DNA from: Spodoptera frugiperda
Lineage: Eukaryota; Arthropoda; Insecta; Lepidoptera; Noctuidae
Assembly (NCBI RefSeq): GCF_023101765.2
Contig: NC_064236.1
Span: 19,556,993 to 19,620,992, forward strand
DNA: 64,000 nt
Direction of reading: 5' to 3'
The translations under genes and the position numbers were made by a program. The notes beneath the pieces were generated by a model, which saw nothing but the letters and a program-made list of their open reading frames with translations, had not been told where the DNA came from and searched no databases. Shown piece by piece: positions 11,896 to 22,619 of the stretch; the first letter of the stretch is position 1, and the number at the start of each line of letters is the position of its first letter.

Positions 11896-13014
11896 TTAAG
11901 TCGTTGTGCAATGTTTTGGTCCTGGTACTGTACTGACAACCTCTCAGGCTTAGGTACCGAGAATGAAGGCTTATTTATTTTGCTGTGGACTCACTGCGTC
12001 CAGGGGTAGTTCCATGTTTTTTTATGAGAATGCGTTTGTTCTGGATTGTTTTTCAATTTATTTTGATGTTGTTGGTGATGGTTGGGGAGTTAAGGGTGTT
12101 GTTTTGATTTTATAAAACGTTCTAAAATATATGTTGAAATAATGAGCTAGTTAGTCTTAGGAGTAATGGATGAAATTCTATAATATTATGCTCTGACCAT
12201 GTAGTAGTAGTAGTATATTCGGTAGTTGTACAAAATGTTGCGTTAAATAAAATAACGTGTTTACGAAAAATTGCAACTTTTATTTATTCACGAACAAAAT
12301 TCTGGTTTTATTTGCAAGCATAAAAGCGGAACATTTTAATAGAATTTATAAAAGCAATACTCAAAGCAAACCATTTAAACAGAAAACGAACATTAAATAA
12401 AAATAAATAACTCGTGTCCAACAGAACGAATGGTTGGACGATTTTAAACACACACATTTTCAATAATCCGCCATCGCGAGCACGATAAACGTAGAAACAC
12501 CTCGTTCAAATTGCTCGGAATCCGCAAAAAAGGACATAAAAATGGCTGCTATTTCAATTAGGATCCACCTATTTCCCGGATAGAAAGCGAGAGAGTCGGG
12601 ACAAAAAGTAATCCAACTTCACAAAAGGAAGTATGCGATGTTTCACCGTTCTTTATGGGAGGTATATTGCATTTTTCTTTACCTGTCCACCACAAGCCGA
12701 TGCAATTTTCTCACTGCTCTCAGCTTGCACTTAGTGGGGACTTAATTAAGTGCTTGTATTAGGAAATTTAAAATGGACATGAAACACGTATTTTGTAGGA
12801 ATATTAATGTGAAAATGTTGAGGTCTTTTTCTGTTCAGTTCCGATCACTTAGTGGATTATGGGATTTAACTTTTATGCTGTTCTTTTGTAGGTGTTCGTC
12901 GATTAAGGGTTCGTGATTTATTTATATGTTGTATGAACGTGTTAGATTGTTTCGTCAAGGAAGCTTTATTAAGATGTTTACTATTTTTAGAAGCCTTTCA
13001 GGAATAGGATTTAA

Positions 13015-13190
13015 AACTGATTGGGGAATTGGCGGTTGGGAAGATTGGGAAGGGGGGTAATTGGGCCTCCGGTAACCTCATTCACACAACAAAACACAAC
13101 GCAACTTATTTTACGTCGGATTTCTGTGAGGCCGTGGTATCACTTCGGTCGAACCGACCCATTCATGCCGAAGCATGGCTCTCCCACACT
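13015..13190 (-). mobile_element. Same interspersed family, 5' half
   Basis: Plus-strand text TGGGCCTCCGGTAACCTC, CGTCGGATTTCTGTGAGGCC, GTATCACTTCGGTCGAACC and GCATGGCTCTCCCACACT is the reverse of the family's first half. The tail half is absent. Confidence 0.55.
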
Positions 13191-14031
13191 AAATATATTT
13201 AGATAGTTTGATGTCATTTAAACTTTTTTAAACGATAATGGTAACTAATATTTTTCCGTCAAGTTTACTGTTTACAAGTTTACTGTCCACGTGTTGGAGA
13301 GCAATTACCGCAGCCTACGGACATAAGAGACTAGAGGTGTCGTTTAAAAAAAATACGAAGTGACTATTGAGTCAGAATAGGGGACAAGAAAAAGCCTTTT
13401 AACCAATTACTTACACTTTAAAGCCATAACTGTCAAAGGTAAATGAATTTAAGAAGTCATTATGTCACTTCGAACTTTTTAAATGGAGTTTGAAAGGGAG
13501 ATAGAATTTTATATGGACTTTTTATCTGAAATTTCCATGTTTTTGTTTATCTAAGCAAGGTTTGGCAAATTTTTGTATATTGTGTTTATCGAAATATCAA
13601 AATACTTAATGTCGTGATGTCTGTTCATTGAAAAATTAATCGATTGCAGTCTTTTTGAAGAATTATTTCTGGAATTTTTGATACTTTGCTCCACACTAGT
13701 ATTTTTTCCTGTGTCGTGAATGCGTTTACAAACAAAGAGTTTTTCCGTAGAGGAATTAAAACCGCTACACGTTTCTCGGTATCCAGTTGCCCGGTGACCG
13801 AGTCAACCGTGCCCTCAATTAGTTTTTTGAAGTCAGCTCTGAACTAATAGATTTGGCAACGTCAGCATTTTACTGGCAATATGACTGCCATCTGTCTTCT
13901 ACTGCTTACTAAAGTTAATATGTATAATTTTAGTTAGATGAGTGGTCATATTTTTGAGGATTTTTCGACCTTCTAATTTTCTGCAGCAACAACCTGTCAC
14001 TGTTTATATGACAATCTAAACCCGATGACTA

Positions 14032-14450
14032 TCTATACTTATAATAAATCTGTAGAGAGGTCAATTCTGTACATGAAATATATTTCCAAAATAACTATCA
14101 GCGGGTGATTAGTGATAATACTGACGCCAAAAATGCATTCAGTTTTTTTTGTCTGTCTGTCTGTCTGTCTGTCTGTATGTTCTTTATAGAAACAAAAACC
14201 ACTCGACAGATTTCAATGAAACTTGGTACAATTGTTCTTTATACTCCTGGGTAGGTTATAGTATACTTTTCATCACGCTACGATCAATAGGAGCAGAGCA
14301 GTGAAGGGAAATGTTGGGAAAACAGGAGAACTTACACCATTTTTAAGCTTCCATCGCGTGTGCCGCCTTAATGGTTAAAGCTACACAGAAATCATGTATG
14401 ACGGAAATGTTCTCCTTAAAATTGTTTAAAAAATATTCCACGACAGTAAA
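14032..14450 (+). mobile_element. Helitron-like element, first of two adjacent copies
   Basis: It begins TCTATACTTATAATAAATC and TGTAGAGAGGTCAATTCTG, and contains the run of GTCT repeats (14151-14176), TTTCAATGAAACTTGGTACA and a CATCACGC motif. Its right end merges into the next copy. The 5'-TC start and the CTAG-T end of the neighbouring copy suggest a non-autonomous Helitron. Confidence 0.5.
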
Positions 14451-14478
14451 TGTCTATCTTTTATGGTTGACTCACAAA

Positions 14479-14934
14479 TCTGTACTTATAATAAATCTGT
14501 AGAGAGGTCCATTATGTACATTGAAAATATTGAAAGATTAAATAGCAGGGGGTGTTACTGGATCGATACCAAACCCAAATATGTGATTAAAATTTTTTTT
14601 GTCCTGTCTGTCTGTAATTTCAGGCATCACGTGAAAACTAACGGTTCGATTTCGATGAAACTTGATGTAATTATACCTTATTATCCTGGGCATAAAATAG
14701 GATAATTTTTATCCTGGAAAAATACGTAGAAAAAATTTTTTTTCTGTTTTATACTACTGAACGTGAGCTCAACAGTAGTAACTCAATAGAGGGATCTCCT
14801 TAATTATTATGGGCCTAGCTGTATTTAGGTTCAATAAATATTTATAAGATATCATTGTCAGAGTTACTCAAAATGCAGAAATAAAACATCCACGCGAAGA
14901 CTGACATCCACGCGGACGGAGTCGCGGAAGCTAG
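14479..14934 (+). mobile_element. Helitron-like element, second copy with CTAG|T end
   Basis: CTGTACTTATAATAAATC and TGTAGAGAGGTCCATTATG repeat the start of the 14032 copy. It ends CACGCGGACGGAGTCGCGG then AAGCTAG followed by T. The near-palindromic CGCGGACGGAGTCGCG just before CTAG fits a Helitron 3' hairpin. No Rep/helicase is coded. Confidence 0.55.
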
Positions 14935-14949
14935 TTTTAATAATAATTC

Positions 14950-15062
14950 TGGAACTGCGAACTAGCTAGCGGGTTTACCTTGCCTCCGGTTCAAAAAGCA
15001 TAACTAGGAACGGGGTGGTTTTCAATCAGTAAGACTGTGATACTCCCTCTCACCTCAAAAAA
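14950..15062 (+). mobile_element. R1-tail short element, next to Helitron-like end
   Basis: CTGGAACTGCGAACTAGC through CTCACCTCAAAAAAC is a diverged copy lacking the last GGATGATT block. It lies 15 bp right of a Helitron-like 3' end. Confidence 0.5.
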
Positions 15063-15069
15063 CTATAAT

Positions 15070-16800
15070 GCCATAAAACGGTTTTTAATTTAACTTTACC
15101 CCTTACCAATTTCAAATAAATTTGAATTTATTTATTCTAGTGTGAATTTATGTTACATCTATTTGACTAATGCAAATAACATTTCGGCATAAATGAACTG
15201 AATGAATGAACAAAGTGAGTAAATACAACAGAATTGGAAATAGTCAATTTTAATTCGAGTATTTACTAGTGAAGCGTTAAACTGACTGACAGTCGACACG
15301 TAATATTATTTTATAGTGCAATTCTTTTTATCGGATTTTGTTGAATAAAATATGGAAGAACGGGTGGGTAATAAAACACAAACATGGATTACAGTGAAGA
15401 GATAATATTCAATATTTTATTCACATACTAGTTAGAAATAACATCTATGTATACTTAGTTATTATAAAGTTTTAAGTTTACAAAATATAATAACTGGATA
15501 TGTTGTTGATCGATTCCCGAATTTTCAAAAGTAATTAGAACGGAATTTGACTAATTCATATTCCTACATACCTATGTATCTAGTAACTACGGACACCAAT
15601 ACGTTACACTTTACTAAATTTCTTTAATCAATTTGCAACTGTATAACAAAAGCAATAACGCTGGAAATCAAAATAACAGCCAGGGGTAGCTTGACGTGCT
15701 GTTGTCAACATGTTCACACGTAGTGCATTGTGCATTTGGTTTGAGATGTTGTAACGAGAGTTATCAAGTCTTTATCCAATTTGTGATACAACTCGCTTCG
15801 CATCGATCATCGTTATGTATTGTGGTAACTCGGTCACCACGTCAGATGGTAGGTTTGTGTGAGAAAAGTATCTAATATTGAGGGTTTTGGCCACTATAAC
15901 AACATCAACCAGCCCGTGATTGGCCACTGCTGGTATCTCCATAAAGTGGGTTAAAAGGATTTTCGATGAATGGGTAAGTTACGAAGAAAGTAAGCGAGCC
16001 TATGTACAATTGCTGTTTATATTTGCAAAATACTAAAATTGCTACTCCTTTTTGAAAAGTCGGTCGAATATTCCGATGAATTTTCGAAAAACGATAATCT
16101 ATTTAATTTACCATCCTACGGTCTCTATTAGTCGGTAGTCTATATTTCAAATCTACAAAACACCTGAATAAAATGGACCTAAAAATACGTATGCAGTAAC
16201 GATTTTTAAAAGCTTGCAAGAAAAAGAGAACATGCTTAATGCACTGACATCTTCCTACCATTTTCTGTCTCCTGATGGAAACCTAAGAAATTGTCTGAAA
16301 TACATAATGGAAACAACTTTTTTATAAAAAATAAAGTAAACATAAAAACACACTGTACCCTGAAGAAAATTCTCAACTAAAGTGGTTTCAGTCTACCTGC
16401 ATTTTTATCTAGATCTTAGCGAGACACGGGAAATTTTCTTAGCAGAAATTCTAGGATTATTTAACGTAGAATTTGCGTCGGTTTTCAGCCTTGCCAAGCT
16501 CGACTTGCTACAGTTTGCTTGTAAGAAATATGCCTGAAAGCAAGTAAATTAAGCTGGTGTCAGGTAAGTTAGTTTCTGCTCGAAGTCAAGTGAAAACTTA
16601 ACCGTAACTTTAAACTTAAGTTAATTATACATGCAAATTTATTTTGCTTCGATATTATATTGGAGTTTTGGTGGATGATTAAAGTTCATTTTGGAGTTTC
16701 GTTTTTAATTTGACTATGTTTATTTTTTTTATTAATTTTTATATTTGTAAATTAGTTTTTTTATGGCTTTAATTTAACGTTTGACTACGTAATTTGTAGG
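15070..16800. other. No gene or repeat recognised
   Basis: About 1.7 kb of AT-rich sequence without a familiar repeat, a likely unique spacer. Confidence 0.45.
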
Positions 16801-16814
16801 GTTTTAATATTTGA

Positions 16815-16985
16815 TAGGTCGCCGTTGTAAGTGATGTTGCGGCCTACAATGGAGCAGGTCTGCCCATAAGCAACCCTATTGGGCCATGAAGACACCCAAC
16901 TTATACTCATCAGAAAATACAGACCGTGGCAAAGAATTCCACTCCTTAGCAGTAGCTAGTGCGATGGCTAAATAAGGCGTTTCAT
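16815..16985 (-). mobile_element. CR1-like LINE 3' tail, minus strand
   Basis: GCCGTTGTAAGTGATGTTGC, GGCCTACAATGGAGCAGG and GACCGTGGCAAAGAATTCC are the reverse of the 6243 tail. Confidence 0.5.
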
Positions 16986-17486
16986 AATCACCCTCAGTTA
17001 AAACAAAATAAACAGCGTTTTCTATTTTCAAGAAAAATAAGACTTACATAAGATTTAATACTTTATCGTTATCCATTTCCTTAAAAGATTTTCTTTTTCA
17101 GTTAAGATTTACTTCAACGACTTTATAAAATCTAGAAAAGATCCGCTCGCATTCTTTACAATCCTGCACATACATTGTGCAAGGAAAATCGGATAAAGGT
17201 AAGTACGGGACAGAATCTCTGATCGTTTGTAGACACCAGCGCACAAAGCAAGCTGCACCTATTCAGGCGAAGTAAATCTCACAAGGGTCTTACAAAATAT
17301 TGTTCCGAGTATTTTATACACGGAATCGGATTGCGCAATTCAAAACGTATTTTGAAATAAATTTTCGAAGACATGAGAACGTAGGTGGTTTCCAGTACGA
17401 GGATTTACGTGTGGAGGTATGACAGGGAGGTACCTATATTGTGTTTTTATTATGCGAAGAAGTAGGCAGAAGTGCAATCAGTCAAA

Positions 17487-17650
17487 GGAAAATAATTACC
17501 CCCCTTCCCAATCTTTCTAATTCCCAATACCACAACAACCTTCAAATTCCTGTGGTGCCTCTGGTGTTTGGGATGTCCATGGGCAGCGGCGATTGCTTAC
17601 CATCAGGTGATCTGTCTGCTCGTTAACCGGCTTATACTATAAAAAAATAC
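17487..17650 (+). mobile_element. Same interspersed family, 3' half
   Basis: TTACCCCCCTTCCCAATC, GTCCATGGGCAGCGGCGATT, CCATCAGGTGATCTGTCTGC and CCGGCTTATACTATAAAAAA form the 3' half with its A-rich end. Confidence 0.55.
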
Positions 17651-17769
17651 CATATATTTTTGTGAGAGACAATCTAACGTCTTCGTTCACGGTGGATCAG
17701 GCGAGAGTGTCAAGAAGTGACTAAAAACTACCCTGTTTCTACTCTTGCTCCGTACCGACGCTTCGAAAC

Positions 17770-17799
17770 CCACACACACATACATACATACATACATAC
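17770..17799. repeat. (CA)n/(CATA)n microsatellite
   Basis: A short CA run passes into five to six CATA units. Confidence 0.85.
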
Positions 17800-19200
17800 G
17801 GTGATCTTACCCGCAATCTGTTACCAAACTCAGGTTATTTATTTAATGACTTTAAACAACTAATAATTAAGTATTTTATCAAACTTTCCACACTATGAAA
17901 TATTTTACAAGAAAAGGTTTTTTAATTTTTGTCCAACATTTCTTAGTATTTCGAATTTGTTAAGAGATTGGGAATTCCAAGAATTAAAGCTTAGAAATTA
18001 TGATATTTTATATATTTTCCACGTAATTTGTACCAAACAAATTATTTCTTTAAGTGGGGCGTGGGCGTAGAGAAAAAGAAAAGTTTGGCGATTAATAAGC
18101 TGAATAGGTACCTACCGATTTTTACGAAGAATTTATAGGGATCCGCTGAAATGTAATGTAATTCATTTCAGAAGCAAAAGAAATAATTACAAGCAATCAA
18201 TAAATAGCAATTAATTTTATAATAAGCAATAGGTGTAAAATAAATACCGTACTTAAGGATTTGGCTGACAATTACTTTTTATCATTTCTGTCCCAAACGT
18301 CAATAAGAGTTAAATCATGTTATCTTGGTCCAAGTTACCTTTGAATTTAACTCATAGACATATGTACGTAGGTCATTACGGATCTACGGAGGTGTACTCT
18401 TGTCCATGCGTCCATCGATTTTATCAACCCTTCACATTTCATCTTACTGCGAGTGATGGATTAATTATACCCATGCAAAATACACGCGTGCACGGTATAG
18501 GGTTGCATAGGGTACCTGCTGCGTTTTCATAATATGTACCTAGGCATAACTATTACTTTCATAGGGCTACCAGCAAAAAATGATTGCCAAAAAAGGGGGT
18601 GGCTCGTATGCCTAGGGTGCTGTCGAAATATAATCCGTCTCAGTCCATCGATCTGTCTAGTGCAGGGGCAAGTTAATAATAGCATTTGCAGGTATTATTT
18701 ATTTAAATTATCCCTTAGATTTCAAACCTTCTAGTATAGAAGCTGCCTTATAGTATAGATAAAAGCTAACTATAAGTTTTTAAACTAACATGGTCACTAA
18801 CACTAGTATTAGAAACGAGATATTTACCATGTTTTTCTATTTCTATGAGTAAACTCATAGAAGTAACTTATAAAAGCTTAACTAATTTGAATGCAAACAA
18901 TAAGGATAAAGTCAATGCTTAATCATATTCTCCTGTAGGTGCAAAGAGGATAGTTGACACTTCAGGTGATTGAAAGGCTAGATACTACCTTCAATTCAAT
19001 GTGACAATACTGTCAGTCACCCTAGGGTACCCTACTTCATGACTCCAATGAGGATTATTTTATCGCTGGTGAATAGAAGGATTTGCGGGATTCAGTGACG
19101 ACTGGCTACAGTGATATGAGTATATACCGGAGATTCAACTGTCTTTTCGAACAATTAGTGGACAAGCTAGTATAATTAAGTATGAGATTATTTTTTTTTA
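17800..19200. other. No gene seen
   Basis: Two short plus frames (18317-18734) show no domain or codon bias I recognise. The rest is AT-rich spacer. Confidence 0.45.
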
Positions 19201-19504
19201 ATGACTGCCTCGTTATTCGAGTGGTCGCAAGTGCGACTGCCGAACAAGGGGTCTCGGGTTCGATTACCGGTTCGGGCGAAGTATTACTGGGCTTTTTTCG
19301 GATTTTCGAAAATTTCTCGGTAATATTACGGAGTCTGGAATTGTGTCCAGGATATGGCAATAGGCTCATCCCCTATTACATGGGTCTTATAACACAAATA
19401 GTGAAAAGTGGGTGTACATTGTATGGCGGCGTTACGTGTCGTAATGTGCACCTTTGCCTACCCCTTCGGGGATAAAAGGCGTGACGTTATGTGTGTGTGT
19501 GTGA
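19201..19504 (+). mobile_element. tRNA-derived SINE, near full length, with GT tail
   Basis: It begins ATGACTGCCTCGTTATTCG, has a B-box-like GGTTCGATTACC near 19257, and runs to TACCCCTTCGGGGATAAAAG and GTGACGTTAT. A short GT run at 19490-19502 closes it. Overlapping frames on both strands here are repeat-derived. Confidence 0.75.
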
Positions 19505-20099
19505 TCTTTTTTTATTACAGCCACAAGTTCAGCGAAAATCAGCGTCAGGCATTTATGCTGAACTGGACCTTTTTTGGTGCAACCGTCGGGCCCAAAACTA
19601 TAATTTGATGTGTTTTTTTTTATTGATCTTTTTCTTGTATTGCTTCACGAATAAATGATTATCTTTCTGACTTTCATCATTAATGACCCATGATCATCCA
19701 TTGATACACTGAGTGCTTTTTCTACTTGAGAAGGATATCCCCAATGCATGGCAGTTTTGGCGACACCAGTTCCATTATTTCTACCCGGTCTTTCTTTTCT
19801 TAGGGGTGAACGTGATTATTATTACTTCTGCATAATTACGTACTAACACAGGTACCCTTCACAACACATTACGTGTTCGAGTTTACTAAATAAAATAATT
19901 TAAGAAAAGTTTCGTGTGTCTAGAGGTCACGACCGAGACGGTTGACCTTAGGACCAAAGTATTTAGTAGCGTAAAGAATTTTCGTAACATTACCCTTGTT
20001 ATTTCTATAAAGAGGTCGTAGAAGTGTGTTAAACCTTTACATATCATTATAGTAGTCAAAAATGTAATCCTGGTATATCCTGGTTTCGGGGATTGAGTG

Positions 20100-20150
20100 A
20101 TGTCATCGGAGACCTATTTACCCTCCTTCCCAATCCCCAAATCCCTTACA
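20100..20150 (+). repeat. Small fragment of the same interspersed family
   Basis: CGGAGACCTATTTACCCTCC and TTCCCAATCCCCAAATCCC match the family's centre. Only about 50 bp remain. Confidence 0.35.
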
Positions 20151-20278
20151 TATGTCGAATATTAATTCTCATTTTTCTCTCGTTATATTTTGAGTAACAT
20201 GTAATAAAGGACCAGTCTAATCATATATCATGAATAATGCATAGTGTTAGGTTATAGGATATACCTAGATATCCCACA

Positions 20279-20318
20279 CTAGCTGATCCTCGCGGCTACG
20301 CTCGCGTGGATTACGGAT
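20279..20318 (-). repeat. Helitron-like 3' end fragment
   Basis: The minus strand reads CCACGCGAGCGTAGCCGCG then AGGATCAGCTAG-T: a GC hairpin followed by CTAG. Confidence 0.4.
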
Positions 20319-21023
20319 TTAATACTTTTGTAGCCTTAGTAAGTTAGTCCTTAGTACATTAGCTACCTGCCAATAACAGTCCCATTAAAATCGGTTAACC
20401 TATTTTAGATATAAGCCAGAACAAACAGACCGACAACATACGGATAAAAATTGTATAAAAATATTATGGTGTATGTATCATAATTCTACTCATATTCATA
20501 TAGCAAAAAGCGGTTTTATTTTTCATTACTAACATACACATTTTGTCTAATAGTCTAGATTATGAAATTTTTTATGTGTATATTTTGACTATTTTAAAAC
20601 ACCATGTAAAGTCGTCACAACCATCTAGTTGAGTTTAAATCTATAACAAGTGTAACACAATAAGCTTTAGGAACAAAGAGTAGTCACAAAGACTTGCCGC
20701 CTACCTCCCACCTACCACCTAGGACCTAGGACAAAAGATGTGACTCCTCTATTACTTGATACTCCTGTTGTTCAAGAAAATGCAACCTTTAAAGAATAGT
20801 GTTTTTAATGGTAACTTCGTCTCGAGAACAGTGCCGGACTAAGCCTTTTGAACTAAAATGTAAAAAGTTTTCTCAGGACAAGACTACGCTGACAAGAGGG
20901 TAGAATATAATTTTTGTGATTATTTATTCTTTTCTCCCAAAGCGAATGAGGACTGTTACTACACTTTATTTTGACAGCGGTCGGACAGCAGCGATCGTTA
21001 TAAAACTGCGATCTTCAGCAATA

Positions 21024-21321
21024 AGTGTGGGAGAGACATGCTTCGGCACAAAACTGCCGGCTCGACAGGAGTGATAACGGCCTCACAGAAAACCGACGTG
21101 AAACAACGCTTGCGATATGTTTCGTTGTGAGAGTGAGGATACCAGAGGCCCATTTATACCCTTTCCCAATCTCCGATTGCCCAACGACCCTAAAATTCCT
21201 AACCCCCAAAAGGCCGGCAACACACTTGTAACGCCACTAGTATTTCGGGTGTCTATGAGCGGCGACAATTGCCTACAATCAGGTGATCCGTCTTCTCGTC
21301 TACTGACTTATACCATAAAAA
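21024..21321 (+). mobile_element. Lepidopteran interspersed element, near complete
   Basis: It starts GTGTGGGAGAGACATGCTTCG, continues through CCGGCTCGACAGGAGTGATA, ACCGACGTGAAACAACGC, CCAGAGGCCCATTTATACCC, CCTAACCCCCAAAAGGCCGG and GGTGATCCGTC, and ends CTTATACCATAAAAAAG. The A-rich end after a CCATAAA motif suggests a retroposon (SINE or LINE tail). Several overlapping open frames here belong to it. I am unsure of the clade. Confidence 0.6.
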
Positions 21322-21974
21322 AGCCTGTCATGTTTGGAGATTACTTAGAGTAACAATATAATTAGTTTTATAAAAGAACGAATGACAAATTACAATAGAA
21401 ATTATCACCTAATTAATTGTTTATTTCATGTAATGTTTCGACGTATATAAGAGGGCCCTCAAATAGATCTCCCGCCGTCAAACTATCTTAACAGTTTGGT
21501 GGGTTCATGTATGTACTATTTTTAGAAAAACACATAGAAGACTATATTATTTATTTAAAAGAACTTGCAACGATCCTACGAAATCTTAATCCATCTCTGT
21601 TTACGTGGGTGTTATATGTGTCACCTAAAGGCACTTAGGGTAACAGTAGCGAGGTGACGGGTTAACAAAGTTACCCTGTACCGTTCATTTATGTCAAACC
21701 CGGGCTACTTTTACACAAGATGGACTCTTCTTGTATTTCTGTGCCGTAATGGTTTTCTTTTCTTGACAAAAGGTGTTATTTTTCTTCAGTATTACGTCAG
21801 TATCTGAATGTCATGCTTTGTTTAGTTAAACTTAGTATTAGATCTGAGGGTTATTTTAGTAAACACATGTCCCGAATGGCCGATCTTTACTAGGTCAACG
21901 TCATTATTTTATTACTGTTATTAAGTAGGTAAAAGAAGGAGGTATGAAAGATTCTTACCAATTGGCGTTTCATT

Positions 21975-22024
21975 GTCTCTGCCTACCCACAAGGGAGATA
22001 GGCGTGAGGTTATGTGTGTATGTA
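21975..22024 (+). repeat. SINE/LINE 3' tail fragment
   Basis: GTCTCTGCCTACCCACAAGG and GATAGGCGTGAGGTTATGTG is a tail type common beside lepidopteran SINEs, ending in TGTATGTATG. A second degraded relative is at 40432-40475. Confidence 0.45.
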
Positions 22025-22295
22025 TGATATTATTTTGTAATAGACTTGAGTAATATACTAATTTATTAAGTTTCAGAAGCTTTAATTTATTATTTGATTT
22101 TGAGTATTGCTCAACATTATTTTATGTCTATACTAAAAACTAGCAAACTCCTTTTCGCACCTATGATTTTCCCTGCTTTTCTCTTAAATTTTTCCTGAAT
22201 TTTCTTTGCTATAAACCTCACCAAGCCTGAGACCTTTCCAAAGAATGCAAAACCGTAGAAAAAACAATAGAGAACGAAGGAGGTTTTTGTATGAA

Positions 22296-22545
22296 ACACG
22301 CCGGTAAACGAGCAGACTTATCACCTGATGGTAAGCAATCACCGCCGCCCATGGACACTTGAAACACGAGAGGCGTTACAAGTGCAAGGACCAAAGGCGT
22401 TAGGAAGAGGGGAATTGGGCCTCCGGGAAACCTCACTCACACAACGATACACAACGCAAGCGTTGTTTCACGTCGGTTTTCTGAGAGGCCGCGGTATCAC
22501 TCCGGTCGAGCCGGCCATTTCGTGCCGAAGCATGGCTCTCCCACA
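22296..22545 (-). mobile_element. Same interspersed family, minus-strand copy
   Basis: The minus-strand order matches the 21024 copy. On the plus strand it reads ACGCCGGTAAACGAGCAGAC, CACCGCCGCCCATGGACAC, CCTCCGGGAAACCTCAC, GAGAGGCCGCGGTATCACTC and GCATGGCTCTCCCACACT. The middle is about 40 bp shorter. Confidence 0.6.
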
Positions 22546-22619
22546 CTTTCCCACAGGTTGCTCAACTCAACTTAAAAAGGGCCAGATAACTGCTAAATTG
22601 TTTAAATATTAAATAAGGT

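Larger units (their letters stand above)
9610..13010. other. No gene seen
   Basis: Low-complexity AT-rich DNA with repeat copies at 10036, 11520 and 11784. The 94-codon plus frame at 10795-11079 shows no known domain. Confidence 0.5.

Noticed and set aside
22328..22612. 94-codon plus frame
   Set aside because: It is antisense to a retroposon copy at 22296-22545; similar frames occur in its sister copies.
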